A DNA stretch of 64,000 nt from Lactobacillus xylocopicola (GTDB lineage Bacteria; Bacillota; Bacilli; Lactobacillales; Lactobacillaceae), in the NCBI RefSeq assembly GCF_033096005.1, contig NZ_AP026803.1, forward strand, positions 1,571,876-1,635,875, read 5' to 3'. The notes below the pieces were generated by a model. It saw only the letters and a program-made list of their open reading frames with translations. It did not search any database and was not told the origin of the DNA. Shown here piece by piece: positions 53,164 through 62,492 of the stretch. A program made the position numbers and the translations under genes. How positions within the stretch are numbered: the stretch's first letter is position 1; each line of letters opens with the position of its first letter.

Positions 53164-54549
53164 CTATTTTCCTAAACAAAATTGACTAAACAGTTTGTTA
53201 ACCAGTTCATCCGGACTACTTTCTCCGGTGATCTCACCCAGCGTCTCCCAAGCACCGTTGAAGTCAATCTGGGCAATGTCCACCGGAACATCACCGGTTA
53301 GGGCCTGAACGACGTCTTGCAGCTGTTGTTTGGCCTGCTCCAGCAGTCCCACCTGCCGCTGATTAGTGACCATTACTTGGTCATTAGAATTCTCTATCCC
53401 GCTGAAGAATAGGTCCTTGATTGCTTCTTCCAATTGATCAAGGTTTTTTTCGTGCAGAATCGAGGTAGCGATCACTTGGCTTGCAGTCAACTGCTTAAGC
53501 TGATCGACGGTTATCTGCTGGCCGAGATCAATCTTGTTCAAAATCGCAATCCGCTTCTTTCCGGCAGTTGCAGCAATAAGTGCCCGATCTTCGGCAGTTA
53601 GTGCCCGGCTGGCATCAAAGAGAAGCAAAACCAAGTCTGCTTTAGCCAGAGCCTTTTTTGAGCGTTCGACTCCAATCTTTTCTACCTTATTGTCAGTTTC
53701 ACGAATACCGGCCGTGTCAATTAACTGAAGCGGCACCCCCTTAACTGCAACATATTCTTCCAGTGTATCGCGGGTGGTACCAGCAACGTCGGTAACAATC
53801 GCCGTATCGCTCTTAGTCAAGTAATTAAGTAGTGACGACTTACCAACATTGGGCCGGCCGATGATGGCCGTTGCCAGACCATTGCGCAAAGCTGTCCCTT
53901 CCGCAGCTGTCTCTAGCAGTCTAGCAATCTTACCCAGCACCGACTTGGACACAATTATCATCTGATCGGCTGTAATAGTATCAGCATCATATTCAGGATA
54001 ATCAATGTTGACTTCAACATTGGCTAACGTGTCCAAAAGCTCTTGCCGCATGGCCTGAATTTTACTTAAGAGGCCACCTTCAAGTTGGCTTTCAGCAACT
54101 TGCCGGGCGCGGTCAGTCTTAGCCCGCACAATATCCATCACACTCTCGGCCTGCGTCAGGTCAATTCGGCCGTTAACAAAGGCCCGCTTGGTAAACTCTC
54201 CAGCCTCGGCCATTCGTGCACCACGCTTTAACAGCAGCTGGAGAATGCGGTTGGTCACAACAATTCCGCCGTGACAGTTGATTTCCACGATATCTTCACG
54301 GGTAAAGGTTTTTGGGGCCCGCATTACCGACACCATCACCTCATCGATTACCTGCTGATCCGCCGGATCAATTAAGTGTCCGTAATGAATAGTGTGGCTT
54401 GGCACCACCGTTAAGTCGCCGCCCTTGAATACACCATTGGCAATCTTGACTGCAGCTTCACCAGACATCCGCACAATTGAAATACCACCCTCGCCAATGG
54501 GTGTTGAAATGGCAGCAATTGTATCGAATTCGGTTAAGGTTTTGACCAT
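53164..54549 (-). CDS. mnmE: tRNA modification GTPase MnmE
   Basis: 461 residues from ATG 54549, with GGAG upstream. [20 protein letters not shown] opens the folate domain. The GTPase has [28 protein letters not shown] and NKID. The C-terminal FCLGK holds the catalytic Cys. It works with MnmG on tRNA U34 and is in the usual yidC-mnmE-mnmG order. A longer frame upstream of 54549 has no ribosome site. Confidence 0.97.
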   Translation of the reverse strand: MVKTLTEFDTIAAISTPIGEGGISIVRMSGEAAVKIANGVFKGGDLTVVPSHTIHYGHLIDPADQQVIDEVMVSVMRAPKTFTREDIVEINCHGGIVVTNRILQLLLKRGARMAEAGEFTKRAFVNGRIDLTQAESVMDIVRAKTDRARQVAESQLEGGLLSKIQAMRQELLDTLANVEVNIDYPEYDADTITADQMIIVSKSVLGKIARLLETAAEGTALRNGLATAIIGRPNVGKSSLLNYLTKSDTAIVTDVAGTTRDTLEEYVAVKGVPLQLIDTAGIRETDNKVEKIGVERSKKALAKADLVLLLFDASRALTAEDRALIAATAGKKRIAILNKIDLGQQITVDQLKQLTASQVIATSILHEKNLDQLEEAIKDLFFSGIENSNDQVMVTNQRQVGLLEQAKQQLQDVVQALTGDVPVDIAQIDFNGAWETLGEITGESSPDELVNKLFSQFCLGK

Positions 54550-54654
54550 GATTCTACTCCTTTTTCCAAACAAAAAAGCGCCATATAGCACCATGAATAG
54601 CCATGATGTATAAAGCACTTTGACTGCTTTAACTAAAATCACTTTAGATTATTC

Positions 54655-55521
54655 TTATTTTTTACGTTTTAAGCGTTTGTAAGTCTTCCGTAACTGGCGT
54701 TGGCGTTGGCGTTCTTGTTCAGCCTTGGCCTTTTGCTCGCGCCGGTACTTAACTGGGTTCTGCAAGATAAAAGTCTGAACCACCTGGAAGAGGTTGGAAA
54801 TTACCCAGTACAGGACAATTGCTGACTGGAAGTACAAGCCCATCGCACCAACCATCACTGACATACCATAGGTCATTATCTTAGTTGAAATGTTTTGGCC
54901 GCTCTTTGGCGTTGACAACTGACTAATATAAGTTGAAACAAAAGTCAAAGCCATCGATAGAAGTGGCATGATAAAGTAGGGATCCGACTTACCCAAATCC
55001 ATCCAAAGGAAGTGCCCCGTCTGCAATTGCGGCGTCTGCCAAATCGATCCGTACAAGGCATACATGACCGGCAGTTGAATAATCAGTGGCAGAAAGCCAG
55101 CGTATGGATTAATCCCAGCTTCTTTATAGAGCTTGTTAGTTTCTTGTGAAAGCAAGGTCCGGGTTCCCGTATCATTACCCACATACTTCTTGCGCAATGC
55201 TTCTATCTCGGGCTGGATACTCTGCATTTTAGTGGTACTCTTAATCGAAATCGCACTTAATGGATACAGAATTACCCGTACAATAACTGTAAAGACAATG
55301 ATTGCCCAACCATAGCTGTTATTCATCAACTTGGCTAGCCACAGCAGAAACGTTGACATGTAATAAATGACCCAACGATTCCACCAGTTACCACTAGTAT
55401 GGGACACTGGCGCTGGCTTACCACTGGATGCAGCACAACCCGTTAGGACAAGGGCCAATGCGACAAGCGTTAGCAGCACCAGTACCCGCTTGACATTCTT
55501 TTTGCTTAAAATGTCTCTCAC
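54655..55521 (-). CDS. yidC: Membrane protein insertase YidC (lipoprotein type)
   Basis: 288 residues from GTG 55521, with GAGGAAG seven bases upstream. Lipobox LVLTGCAAS gives a lipid-modified Cys. Five membrane segments follow, including WAIIVFTVIVRVILYPLSAIS and FLPLIIQLPVMYALYGSIW. The tail is strongly basic (RQRQLRKTYKRLKRKK), as in the OxaA2-like group that binds ribosomes. It is downstream of rnpA and overlaps its stop region. Confidence 0.95.
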   Translation of the reverse strand: MRDILSKKNVKRVLVLLTLVALALVLTGCAASSGKPAPVSHTSGNWWNRWVIYYMSTFLLWLAKLMNNSYGWAIIVFTVIVRVILYPLSAISIKSTTKMQSIQPEIEALRKKYVGNDTGTRTLLSQETNKLYKEAGINPYAGFLPLIIQLPVMYALYGSIWQTPQLQTGHFLWMDLGKSDPYFIMPLLSMALTFVSTYISQLSTPKSGQNISTKIMTYGMSVMVGAMGLYFQSAIVLYWVISNLFQVVQTFILQNPVKYRREQKAKAEQERQRQRQLRKTYKRLKRKK

Positions 55522-55522
55522 T

Positions 55523-55891
55523 CTAATCTTCCTCAACTTTATCAGGTATTTCTTCTATCATATTGGCCAAAAAAAGTGCATGGAGCAAGTTCTTCCTTAC
55601 TTCTGCCATTCTAAAGTCGCGCGCATAAGGCCGCGCTATCACCAAAAAATCGGTATGTGGCGCTAGGCGCTGCTTGTTATCAGTTAACACAGCTCGAATA
55701 TAACGTTTGAGACGGTTGCGGACTACCGCAGTATGGCCGACCTTTTTACCGACCGAGATACCCACGCGAAAGTGGGTATTTTCTGGTCGAGTAATCCGAT
55801 AGACGACAAAGGCCCGGTTTGCTACTGAATTACCGGCTTTAAAAACTCGCTGAAAATCCATTTCAGACTTAACTCGATAAGACTTCCTCAC
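55523..55891 (-). CDS. rnpA: Ribonuclease P protein component
   Basis: 122 residues. [20 protein letters not shown] opens; [11 protein letters not shown] is the RNR motif (RNRLKRYIR). The partner RNA matures tRNA 5' ends. It follows rpmH and ends two bases after the yidC start codon region, the standard order near the origin. Confidence 0.97.
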   Translation of the reverse strand: MRKSYRVKSEMDFQRVFKAGNSVANRAFVVYRITRPENTHFRVGISVGKKVGHTAVVRNRLKRYIRAVLTDNKQRLAPHTDFLVIARPYARDFRMAEVRKNLLHALFLANMIEEIPDKVEED

Positions 55892-55917
55892 AACGTTTCA
55901 TTCCACTCTTTGATATT

Positions 55918-55945
55918 AAAAAAACCACTGGGATTTCAGTGGTTT
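55918..55945 (-). terminator. Terminator or attenuator between rpmH and rnpA
   Basis: AAACCACTG and CAGTGGTTT stem with a T run. It would reduce read-through from rpmH to rnpA. Confidence 0.7.
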
Positions 55946-56084
55946 AAGCAGATAAGACTTTTCTACCCTTTGCACGACGTCTAGCCAAAACCTTGCGGCC
56001 ATTAGATGTACTCATCCGTTTCATAAAGCCATGAACCCGTGAACGATGACGCTTTTTAGGTTGGTAAGTTCTTTTAGTTGTCAT
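55944..56084 (-). CDS. rpmH: Ribosomal protein L34
   Basis: 46 residues: [20 protein letters not shown], then [19 protein letters not shown] and VLSA. GGAGGTG lies upstream. Too short for common ORF cut-offs. Its usual place is next to dnaA, but here 7.9 kb of extra genes lie between it and the origin. Confidence 0.98.
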   Translation of the reverse strand: MTTKRTYQPKKRHRSRVHGFMKRMSTSNGRKVLARRRAKGRKVLSA

Positions 56085-56221
56085 TAAACTACACCTCCAA
56101 TAATGTGCCAGCTGCACAATTTAGTAACTAGAATACCATGGATACAGTAAAAAACCAAGCAAAAACGAAAAAAAGATGGTCTTCTTTACAATTTTGTCAA
56201 TTTAGTTTTACTGTAAATCTG

Positions 56222-56255
56222 CCTTCGCTATCTCAAGGCCTTCGCTATCTCAAGG
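56222..56255. repeat. 17-bp tandem duplication
   Basis: CCTTCGCTATCTCAAGG twice in a row. It changes the reading frame at the end of the adjacent minus-strand gene. Confidence 0.92.
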
Positions 56256-56506
56256 GAAGGATAATGACCAAGAGCTGGCAGATCTGTATCAAGCGGACAA
56301 CTATAGACCATGTAATAATCTTCTGCATCCTTTTGAGCTGTCAATTCTGCCAGCTTTTGTTTAGCCAGCTCTACGCTTGGAGTGATAAAAACCACCGCTA
56401 TAACGCCAACCTTTTCTGCTCCACTATGCTCTACACTACCCTTAAGGATCACTTTGAGGTTGCCGTCATCCTTTAACCCTAGTTCAACATAATCTTGGTA
56501 CTTCAT
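56228..56506 (-). CDS. Small hypothetical protein
   Basis: 92 residues from ATG 56506 with AAGGAGG upstream. Soluble alpha-beta pattern (VELGLKDDGNLKVILKG, VGVIAVVFITPSVELAKQKL). No family recognised. Its C-terminus ends EIAKALR because of a 17-base duplication; without it the frame would end EIAKADLQ. It lies between rpmH and the secreted-protein genes. Confidence 0.7.
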   Translation of the reverse strand: MKYQDYVELGLKDDGNLKVILKGSVEHSGAEKVGVIAVVFITPSVELAKQKLAELTAQKDAEDYYMVYSCPLDTDLPALGHYPSLEIAKALR

Positions 56507-56629
56507 CACTTGCCTCCTTAGCGCTACTTAAAATCTTATCTATATTCTTCAAAATCCAATAGATATAACGGCACTATAACGCTATAATAGAGATAAGTCA
56601 AAAAATATTTATCTTTAAGGAGTTAAATT

Positions 56630-57289
56630 ATGAAAAGAATCCGATTATTATTTGCACTAGTTGGCCTTGTTATTCTTGGGGCTTCATTTAGTACTGGTGA
56701 ATCAATCAATGCCGCCACCTTCGTCTGCAAGTTACCCGCAGTAAGTAAGCCCCAACCCAAGCTTAGCAAGATTAACGTAAACTACGATCAGCTCACTAAG
56801 CAGGCTACTGTAACTGGAACCGCTAAGGGCCTTAAGCGCGTTAAGCTCATTCATAATAAGAAGAGACAGACCGTTAAGGTTAATCCCAAGGGCACTTTCA
56901 AGGCCCAGGTTAAGATCAAGGATTACCCAACTTTGACCTTACATGGCCTTAATCATCGCGGCAAAAAGGCTAGTCCTAACGTCAAGGTGACCGCTGCAGC
57001 TTACGCTGCTCCCAGCCCGCTGGCAGTTAAAGGAGTACGAACAAGCACTGGCATCACGTACGAGTTAACTACTCACAAGGGCTGCATGCTTAACTTCTAT
57101 TATGGCAACGAAAAGGTCTACTCTACCCAAGTCGAATCTGCACAGTCACAAGTTACCTTGCCTGCTACTCTCCTTGAAGGAAAAAGCGGCTACTTTACCG
57201 TGCGGCAGGAACAAGTTAATAAGAAAATCAGTCCCGCAACTAAGGCAGAGATTCCCCAAGTTGGGTTTTCATTTGCAATCAACAAATGA
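56630..57289 (+). CDS. Secreted protein of unknown function
   Basis: 219 residues. Signal peptide residues 1-28 (LLFALVGLVILGASFS, cleavage near ESINA-ATF). The mature part is basic and beta-rich with an Ig-like stretch (QATVTGTAKGLKRVKLIHNK). No cell wall anchor or membrane tail. Family not recognised. It is followed 64 bases later by a lipoprotein gene with its own ribosome site. Confidence 0.75.
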   Translation: MKRIRLLFALVGLVILGASFSTGESINAATFVCKLPAVSKPQPKLSKINVNYDQLTKQATVTGTAKGLKRVKLIHNKKRQTVKVNPKGTFKAQVKIKDYPTLTLHGLNHRGKKASPNVKVTAAAYAAPSPLAVKGVRTSTGITYELTTHKGCMLNFYYGNEKVYSTQVESAQSQVTLPATLLEGKSGYFTVRQEQVNKKISPATKAEIPQVGFSFAINK

Positions 57290-57353
57290 TTTACGGTACT
57301 ATGATTCAGTAAATATCACGTACTAAGATCACTATACGGAGGTTAATGCAAAC

Positions 57354-58001
57354 ATGCATCATTTCAAAAAGGCACTCTCAACGGTTATGCTAGCAGTAGT
57401 AGCCCTGTCAATCGTTGGTTGTTCCAACTATTCGAGTAAATCAAGCACCAGTAACAGTACCAAGACCGCAGAGCATAGTAAGAGTTCTGCTCAAAGGACT
57501 AACGAAGCCGCACTAAAAGACTTTGACAAAATAAAAGTCGGCGACATGTTGAACAAGGGTATCGGCGGTACGACTCTTGAAGAGAGTAAGACGCTCTTAG
57601 GTAAGCCTACTTCAACTACTAGCATGAAAGTCGGCAAGCAGAAGATTAAAGCCTACATTTGGGAAAAATCTGACATCAGATTAGCCCTACAATTCGTCAA
57701 AAATAAAGTAGTCAATAAGTCAATCGGAGGCCTTAAGTGGACAAGAACTGGTCCTAAGGCAACTCTGAAAGATTACAATGCAGTCAAAGAAGGCAGTTCA
57801 CTTGCCAGCTTAACCAAAAATTTTGGCCAGCCAGATGTCATGAGCACCAATACTATTCAAGGTAAAAAGACTGTTGTGGTGGTATATAGTACCGGCATTA
57901 ATAAAAAGACCAGCAAGAAGTCCGAAAACTCAACCGCCAACATGACTTTTTCCTTTATTAACGACAAACTAAAATACAAAAGCCAGACCGACATCAAATA
58001 A
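57354..58001 (+). CDS. Lipoprotein with two DUF3862/BLIP-like repeats
   Basis: 215 residues. Lipobox ALSIVGCSNY gives a lipid-modified Cys near 23, then a Ser/Thr-rich linker. Two similar domains follow: FDKIKVGDMLNKGIGGTTLE to ALQFVKNKV (about 60-125), and YNAVKEGSSLASLTKNFGQP to MTFSFINDK (about 140-210). This is the SmpA/BLIP-like fold often found in lactobacillal lipoproteins. Role unknown. A degenerate copy lies just downstream. Confidence 0.82.
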   Translation: MHHFKKALSTVMLAVVALSIVGCSNYSSKSSTSNSTKTAEHSKSSAQRTNEAALKDFDKIKVGDMLNKGIGGTTLEESKTLLGKPTSTTSMKVGKQKIKAYIWEKSDIRLALQFVKNKVVNKSIGGLKWTRTGPKATLKDYNAVKEGSSLASLTKNFGQPDVMSTNTIQGKKTVVVVYSTGINKKTSKKSENSTANMTFSFINDKLKYKSQTDIK

Positions 58002-58014
58002 CAATGATAATAAT

Positions 58015-58048
58015 AAAGGCTTCCTCTTTAAAAAGGGGAAGCCTTTTT
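58015..58048 (+). terminator. Terminator after the lipoprotein gene
   Basis: AAAGGCTTCCTC and GGGGAAGCCTTTTT stem. Confidence 0.85.
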
Positions 58049-58131
58049 GTTCAATAAGCATACTTTTCTGCTTATTAATGATATCCCATCTTTATTATTA
58101 AACATATATTAACCTTAAAGAGAATGACCAC

Positions 58132-58492
58132 ATGACTAACTTAAGACACAAGCTGGCGGAAACTATCTCCTTGACAGGATGTTACCTAATTACGCGAGGC
58201 AAAGAATCCCAGACCCAACAAACTACCAAAAAGAAAGTATCAAAGCAATACCTGCAAAATGAAATGAATCTTAAAAAAATTGATCAAATTCAAGTTAGGA
58301 ACTCAGCAAAAATCCGGTTGTCGCTTCTACTGATTTGCTTCGAACCTTGCAGACATTAAGGCTATCCTGGGTGAACCCGACCATGCCTCTGACGTCGACA
58401 ACAGGAAAGGACAAGATTAAGTCATATATCTTAAAAAAGCCAATACCGTCATTTCAGGCCAAGGAGACAGACTCAGGCAAGAAATAAAGTAA
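58132..58492 (+). pseudogene. Degenerate copy of the BLIP-like lipoprotein
   Basis: Starts MTNLRHKLAETISLTGCYL with a lipobox-like end. It then keeps KKIDQIQV, shifts frame, reads ADIKAILGEPDHASDVDNRK and, after another shift, KIKSYILKK. These match the order of the lipoprotein at 57354. At least two frameshifts and a shortened second half; not functional as read. Confidence 0.72.
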
Positions 58493-58506
58493 GACGCATA
58501 CATAAT

Positions 58507-58547
58507 AAAAGTCATATTTGGATTAAATAATGCAAATATGACTTTTT
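58507..58547 (+). terminator. Terminator upstream of the bacteriocin gene
   Basis: AAAAGTCATATTTG and CAAATATGACTTTTT stem. Confidence 0.85.
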
Positions 58548-58646
58548 AGCCTATTCTTATTTCTATCAATCATACTAAGTTAAGAAGGAAGTTACCCAAT
58601 GTTTACATCTATTAGTTATTAGTTTTACTTTTGAAGGAGAAAATTC

Positions 58647-58946
58647 ATGAAGAATAAATTTACAAAAGCAACAGCCCTGTCATTAGCAATTTTTAGTTTG
58701 GGCTCAGCAATTCAAGCAGCCCCAGTTCTTGCTCAAACAGTTTATTATAAAGGCTCTCGAATTAACTGGGATTATGGTAGACGTATGGGCGCATGGAGCT
58801 ATTCTAACGTTTCTAGCCATAAGTATTCACATTCAGCTACTGCAAACAGTTCCTGGTCGGGTTGGAAATCTGCCGGCACTACAGCAGATGCACAACAATT
58901 TGTTGGTACTGGAACAGCGTATGGTTACTGGGACGCCAGAGGTTAA
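58647..58946 (+). CDS. Lactococcin 972-family bacteriocin precursor
   Basis: 99 residues. Signal peptide residues 1-30 ends PVLAQ-TVYY. The mature part has the family pattern: WDYGRRMGAWSYSNVSSH, then KYSHSATANSSW and SGWKSAGTTADAQQF, ending YGYWDARG. Lactococcin 972 is secreted by the general route and blocks septum formation in lactococci by binding lipid II. The next two genes encode its usual membrane protein and ABC ATPase. GGAG precedes the start. Confidence 0.88.
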   Translation: MKNKFTKATALSLAIFSLGSAIQAAPVLAQTVYYKGSRINWDYGRRMGAWSYSNVSSHKYSHSATANSSWSGWKSAGTTADAQQFVGTGTAYGYWDARG

Positions 58947-58952
58947 AGACAA

Positions 58953-61142
58953 TTGAACTTTCAAAACAAAAAGATTAAATTACTTACTCTTTTTTTAGTT
59001 GCTTGCCAGAGTATCTTACTTACTTTGCTTGCGGCTTTTTTTATCGGCAAGAATTATAATCATACTATTTCAACTTATCCTAATGTAAAAAAAGAAACAA
59101 TTTATTTAAAAGATTTAAAAAACAAACAAAGAAGCGACATTCTTAGCTTCTTTGCTGAAGAAGCAGACAAAAACAAACTCGTAATAGTGAGAACCGAGCA
59201 ACCAGTATCACAAAATGGTGCCTCTAAAGATGTAAAAATCGGGGTACTGGGAGACATTAACAAACATCCTTTACCACTTTTTTTTGCTGGACGCAAGATA
59301 GTATCTTCAGCCCTATTAAATAAGTTGTTACAATCATCTGATTCAGTAACAATCGGCAATGCTTTAAATTATAGGAGCATAGCTGAAACCCCCAACTTTG
59401 CTAGTGGTCAAAATTTAGTCTTGTTCAAGCTTGAGGATTTAGTTAAACAGAGTGGTAGCATTAATGGTACTTATCAAGTAATCGGTCTTAGTTCTGACCA
59501 AAAAGTTACATTTTTAACTAAATTATCATCAGTTACTCACAAAACCAAAAAACAATTACAAACTACCCTAGGTGGAAAAGTTGAGGAACAGGGGCTGATG
59601 CCCACAATTATAATAGCTGGCCTTGTCTTAAATGCTGTAGGCCTCCTAATCCTTCTTTTACTAACCTTGTTACAATCACTAACTCTATTAGGTGACTTAG
59701 TTTTATTAGGTTGGTCAAAATATTATTTTTTACTAAAACTTTTTTCACCATATATTATTGCAGCGTTCAGCATGTCCATATTTGTTGTACCTTTAGGTAT
59801 ACTCATTTCCGGCAATTTTTTGTCACTCTGGTCACTATTTTTTATCGTTAACCTAGCAAATTGCATCATAGTGGCAGTTCTGTCCCTTCTTGCTAGTTTA
59901 ATGATCACAACTATGTCCTTCTTGGATGTTTTGAAACATAAGTTTCCTCGTAAATCATTATTGATATTCTCGATTCTCGGTTATGTAATATTAAGTGTTA
60001 GTATTATCTTCGGATCTTGGGCCTTGGACGGGCCACTAAAGACATTAAATGAAACCTATCAAATGTCACAAAATTGGCATAAAGTTTCCAACTTAACTAT
60101 TATAAAAGATTCTCAATTCGGAAATCAAAATCAAAGTCACCAGGATGCACTTAAATCAAGAAGTAAAGACTTTTATTTATGGTATAAAGATATTTACCAG
60201 GAAAAAGGCGTCTATCTTATTGGTACAACAATATATACACCTAAAGTAGTTGAAGCACTGAGTGAAACTGATAATTCTTTACCTTTTAACAAACCTTTTT
60301 TATGGCTAACAGTTTCTCCTAATTACTTAAAAAAATTGGACATAAAGATTTCATCCAATCTTCTCAGTGAAGCAGAACAGGGCAAACGGCTTTATTTACT
60401 TCCACCTACATTTTCACCAGAAACGAAAGTTAAGTTTAAAAAATGGCTTCAAACAAACGATACACGATCCATTAGTCCTACGGACACACCAACAGTTTTC
60501 AATCAAAAACGACAATTTTTATTTAAATCCTATAAATCTGAAAATACCTTCTTTACTTGGGCAACTAAAACTGATGAACCACTGCAGATGAAGCAAACAA
60601 TTATTTTAGTTGCTACTCCAGCCAATATGACCTATTTTGAAAGCGACAATTTAAGTGCCCAAGGGCTAAACGGTTTAATAAAGTTTGATATTAGTAAAAT
60701 ACCAAATAAGAAAAAAGAAAAAATTTTTACCAATATTAGAATTAATAAATATCATCCAACATTTGATAGCATCGGCAACTATATTAAAGGCCTCCAAAAA
60801 GACCTTAGTTATACGATTTACCTTTTTGGCGGTATCGGTGTAGTCCTCCTTTGTTTATCACTAGTACTGGTTTATGTTATTTTGCGCATTTACCAAGTAT
60901 CTCAACAAGAACTATTTAACGTTAAAAAGTTTTTGGGCTTTAGTATTTTTGACATTTATAACAAGCCACTAATCTTTTTATTAATCACTTTTATTGCTGA
61001 GTTACTATCAACCATTTTAATTCGTTCAAGGGCTGGAACACTGGTTATTATCATTAAATTCATCACACAAATGCTGTTCGTTTTGCTTTATCTGTGTCAT
61101 AGCAGCATTAAGCAGCTTCTAAATAACCTAAGGGAGGAATAA
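58953..61142 (+). CDS. Bacteriocin-associated integral membrane protein (lactococcin 972 type, DUF1430)
   Basis: 729 residues, TTG start after AGAGG, 6 bases past the bacteriocin stop. One N-terminal membrane segment, a loop of about 180 residues, four segments between 215 and 360, a large loop, then three at the end (YTIYLFGGIGVVLLCLSLVL and following). This is the known partner in lactococcin 972 clusters and forms, with the ATPase after it, an exporter or immunity transporter. Overall FtsX/MacB-like arrangement. Confidence 0.9.
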   Translation: MNFQNKKIKLLTLFLVACQSILLTLLAAFFIGKNYNHTISTYPNVKKETIYLKDLKNKQRSDILSFFAEEADKNKLVIVRTEQPVSQNGASKDVKIGVLGDINKHPLPLFFAGRKIVSSALLNKLLQSSDSVTIGNALNYRSIAETPNFASGQNLVLFKLEDLVKQSGSINGTYQVIGLSSDQKVTFLTKLSSVTHKTKKQLQTTLGGKVEEQGLMPTIIIAGLVLNAVGLLILLLLTLLQSLTLLGDLVLLGWSKYYFLLKLFSPYIIAAFSMSIFVVPLGILISGNFLSLWSLFFIVNLANCIIVAVLSLLASLMITTMSFLDVLKHKFPRKSLLIFSILGYVILSVSIIFGSWALDGPLKTLNETYQMSQNWHKVSNLTIIKDSQFGNQNQSHQDALKSRSKDFYLWYKDIYQEKGVYLIGTTIYTPKVVEALSETDNSLPFNKPFLWLTVSPNYLKKLDIKISSNLLSEAEQGKRLYLLPPTFSPETKVKFKKWLQTNDTRSISPTDTPTVFNQKRQFLFKSYKSENTFFTWATKTDEPLQMKQTIILVATPANMTYFESDNLSAQGLNGLIKFDISKIPNKKKEKIFTNIRINKYHPTFDSIGNYIKGLQKDLSYTIYLFGGIGVVLLCLSLVLVYVILRIYQVSQQELFNVKKFLGFSIFDIYNKPLIFLLITFIAELLSTILIRSRAGTLVIIIKFITQMLFVLLYLCHSSIKQLLNNLREE

Positions 61143-61144
61143 CT

Positions 61145-61804
61145 ATGTCACAAGAAATTGTTAAGCTTAATCAAATTACCAAAAAATACGGTCAACGAAC
61201 AATACTTGACCAATTTTCAATGACTGTTAACCGCGGCGATTTTATAGCTTTACTAGGCCCATCTGGATCAGGAAAGTCAACGATTTTGAATATTATCGGC
61301 TTACTAGAAAAATTTGATAACGGTACATACTTATTAGATGGTATATCCGCACCCAACGCTAACAGTCATAAAGCTACACTAGCAAGGAGAAACAAAATAA
61401 ACTACCTCTTTCAAACCTTTGCCCTCGCCTCTAACATGACTGTTCTACAAAATTTGAAACTAGCCATGCGCTTCAGCTCTATACCTAAGCAAGGAATAAA
61501 CGATAAAATTGCTACAATACTACAAAAAGTCGAATTATCTAATCGCTTAAATGATACAGTTTCTACAATGTCCGTTGGCGAAAAGCAGCGGGTAGCTTTA
61601 GCTAGAGCTTTTTTAAAACCTGGTGAATTGATTTTAGCAGATGAACCAACAGGTTCACTTGACCCCAAATTATCTATTCAGGTACTACAGTTAATTAAAA
61701 ATTTGCAACAAGACCAACACAAAACAATCGTGATGGTTACCCATAACATAGACTTGGCTCAAGAAACTGATTATCAAATATCACTTACGAATAATAAAAA
61801 GTAA
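61145..61804 (+). CDS. ABC transporter ATPase of the lactococcin 972 cluster
   Basis: 219 residues. Walker A GPSGSGKSTILN, signature MSVGEKQRVALARA, and LILADEPTGSLDP. It starts 2 bases after the membrane protein stop, so the two form one transporter. It is likely the immunity or export system of the bacteriocin. Confidence 0.93.
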   Translation: MSQEIVKLNQITKKYGQRTILDQFSMTVNRGDFIALLGPSGSGKSTILNIIGLLEKFDNGTYLLDGISAPNANSHKATLARRNKINYLFQTFALASNMTVLQNLKLAMRFSSIPKQGINDKIATILQKVELSNRLNDTVSTMSVGEKQRVALARAFLKPGELILADEPTGSLDPKLSIQVLQLIKNLQQDQHKTIVMVTHNIDLAQETDYQISLTNNKK

Positions 61805-62149
61805 TGTAACTTAAGACAGTTTAAATAAAAATATCAGGTATACTAAAATAATACATGATTACTTTTTGTAAGGGCTAACTTTCACTAATTTAGAGGGAGT
61901 TGGTCCTTTATTTTTCATTGTATTATTTGGACCTTCTCCTGTACTATTACCTGCAGCTTCTAGTAACTACTAACAACCTATCAAAGAACCAAGCAATGGT
62001 CTTTGATCTTAGTTTGTTAGTAACGAAAGAGTACACCATGGACATTTTATCGAATCAACTAGTGTGCAAGTGTCAGTTTCATATCATTGGAGTGTTAGGA
62101 TTAAACAGTACTATCACATCTATATTTAACTTACTAAAAATAAAACAAG
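61805..62149. other. Intergenic region after the bacteriocin operon
   Basis: About 345 bases. A plus-strand open stretch at 61900-62160 (86 codons) has TTG and no spaced ribosome site, and its sequence does not resemble a known family. A short alternative frame near 61895-61975 reads VGPLFFIVLFGPSPVLLPA without a clear start. I treat both as unproven. Confidence 0.3.
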
Positions 62150-62196
62150 ACAAAACATAAAAGCTGCATTCCGATTGAATATCAGAATACAGCCTT
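62150..62196 (-). terminator. Terminator downstream of the rgg-peptide transcript
   Basis: AAGCTGCATTC and GAATACAGCCTT pair imperfectly. TTTTATGTTTTG follows on the minus strand. Confidence 0.5.
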
Positions 62197-62337
62197 AACA
62201 AAAATGATTTGATAATTAATATTAATTATATCTATTAAACTAGTATCTAGTTCTCGGTGAACAAAATCTTACTCCATGATTTTAAAAAAATGACTATCAA
62301 AAAATTCATTGCCAAATTTTCCTGGTCATATTTAGCC

Positions 62338-62391
62338 TTAACCAATAAACATATAAACTGCATATAAATAATCTAAAATTGTAATAAACAT
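62338..62391 (-). CDS. 17-residue hydrophobic peptide gene next to rgg
   Basis: Codes MFITILDYLYAVYMFIG. GAGGAGGGG lies 8-10 bases upstream, the best ribosome site of the region. It follows the rgg-family gene by about 100 bases on the same strand and precedes a terminator. Short hydrophobic peptides near Rgg proteins are often pheromones (SHP), though those are usually beside, not behind, the regulator. Function inferred from position only. Confidence 0.6.
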   Translation of the reverse strand: MFITILDYLYAVYMFIG

Positions 62392-62492
62392 CAAAATATC
62401 CCCTCCTCTTATTTTATTAAGAATATTAACTATGTAAAACTTAATAAACCCAAAAAATTCACATTTGCGTTTTTTTAACCACATATGAATTT

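Noticed and set aside
61900-62160. 86-codon ORF after the bacteriocin operon
   Set aside because: TTG start with no spaced ribosome site, low-complexity Leu/Tyr start, no family; not called as a gene.
62291-62368. 25-codon plus-strand frame (MTIKKFIAKFSWSYLALTNK...)
   Set aside because: No ribosome site, and it overlaps the better supported 17-codon frame on the other strand.
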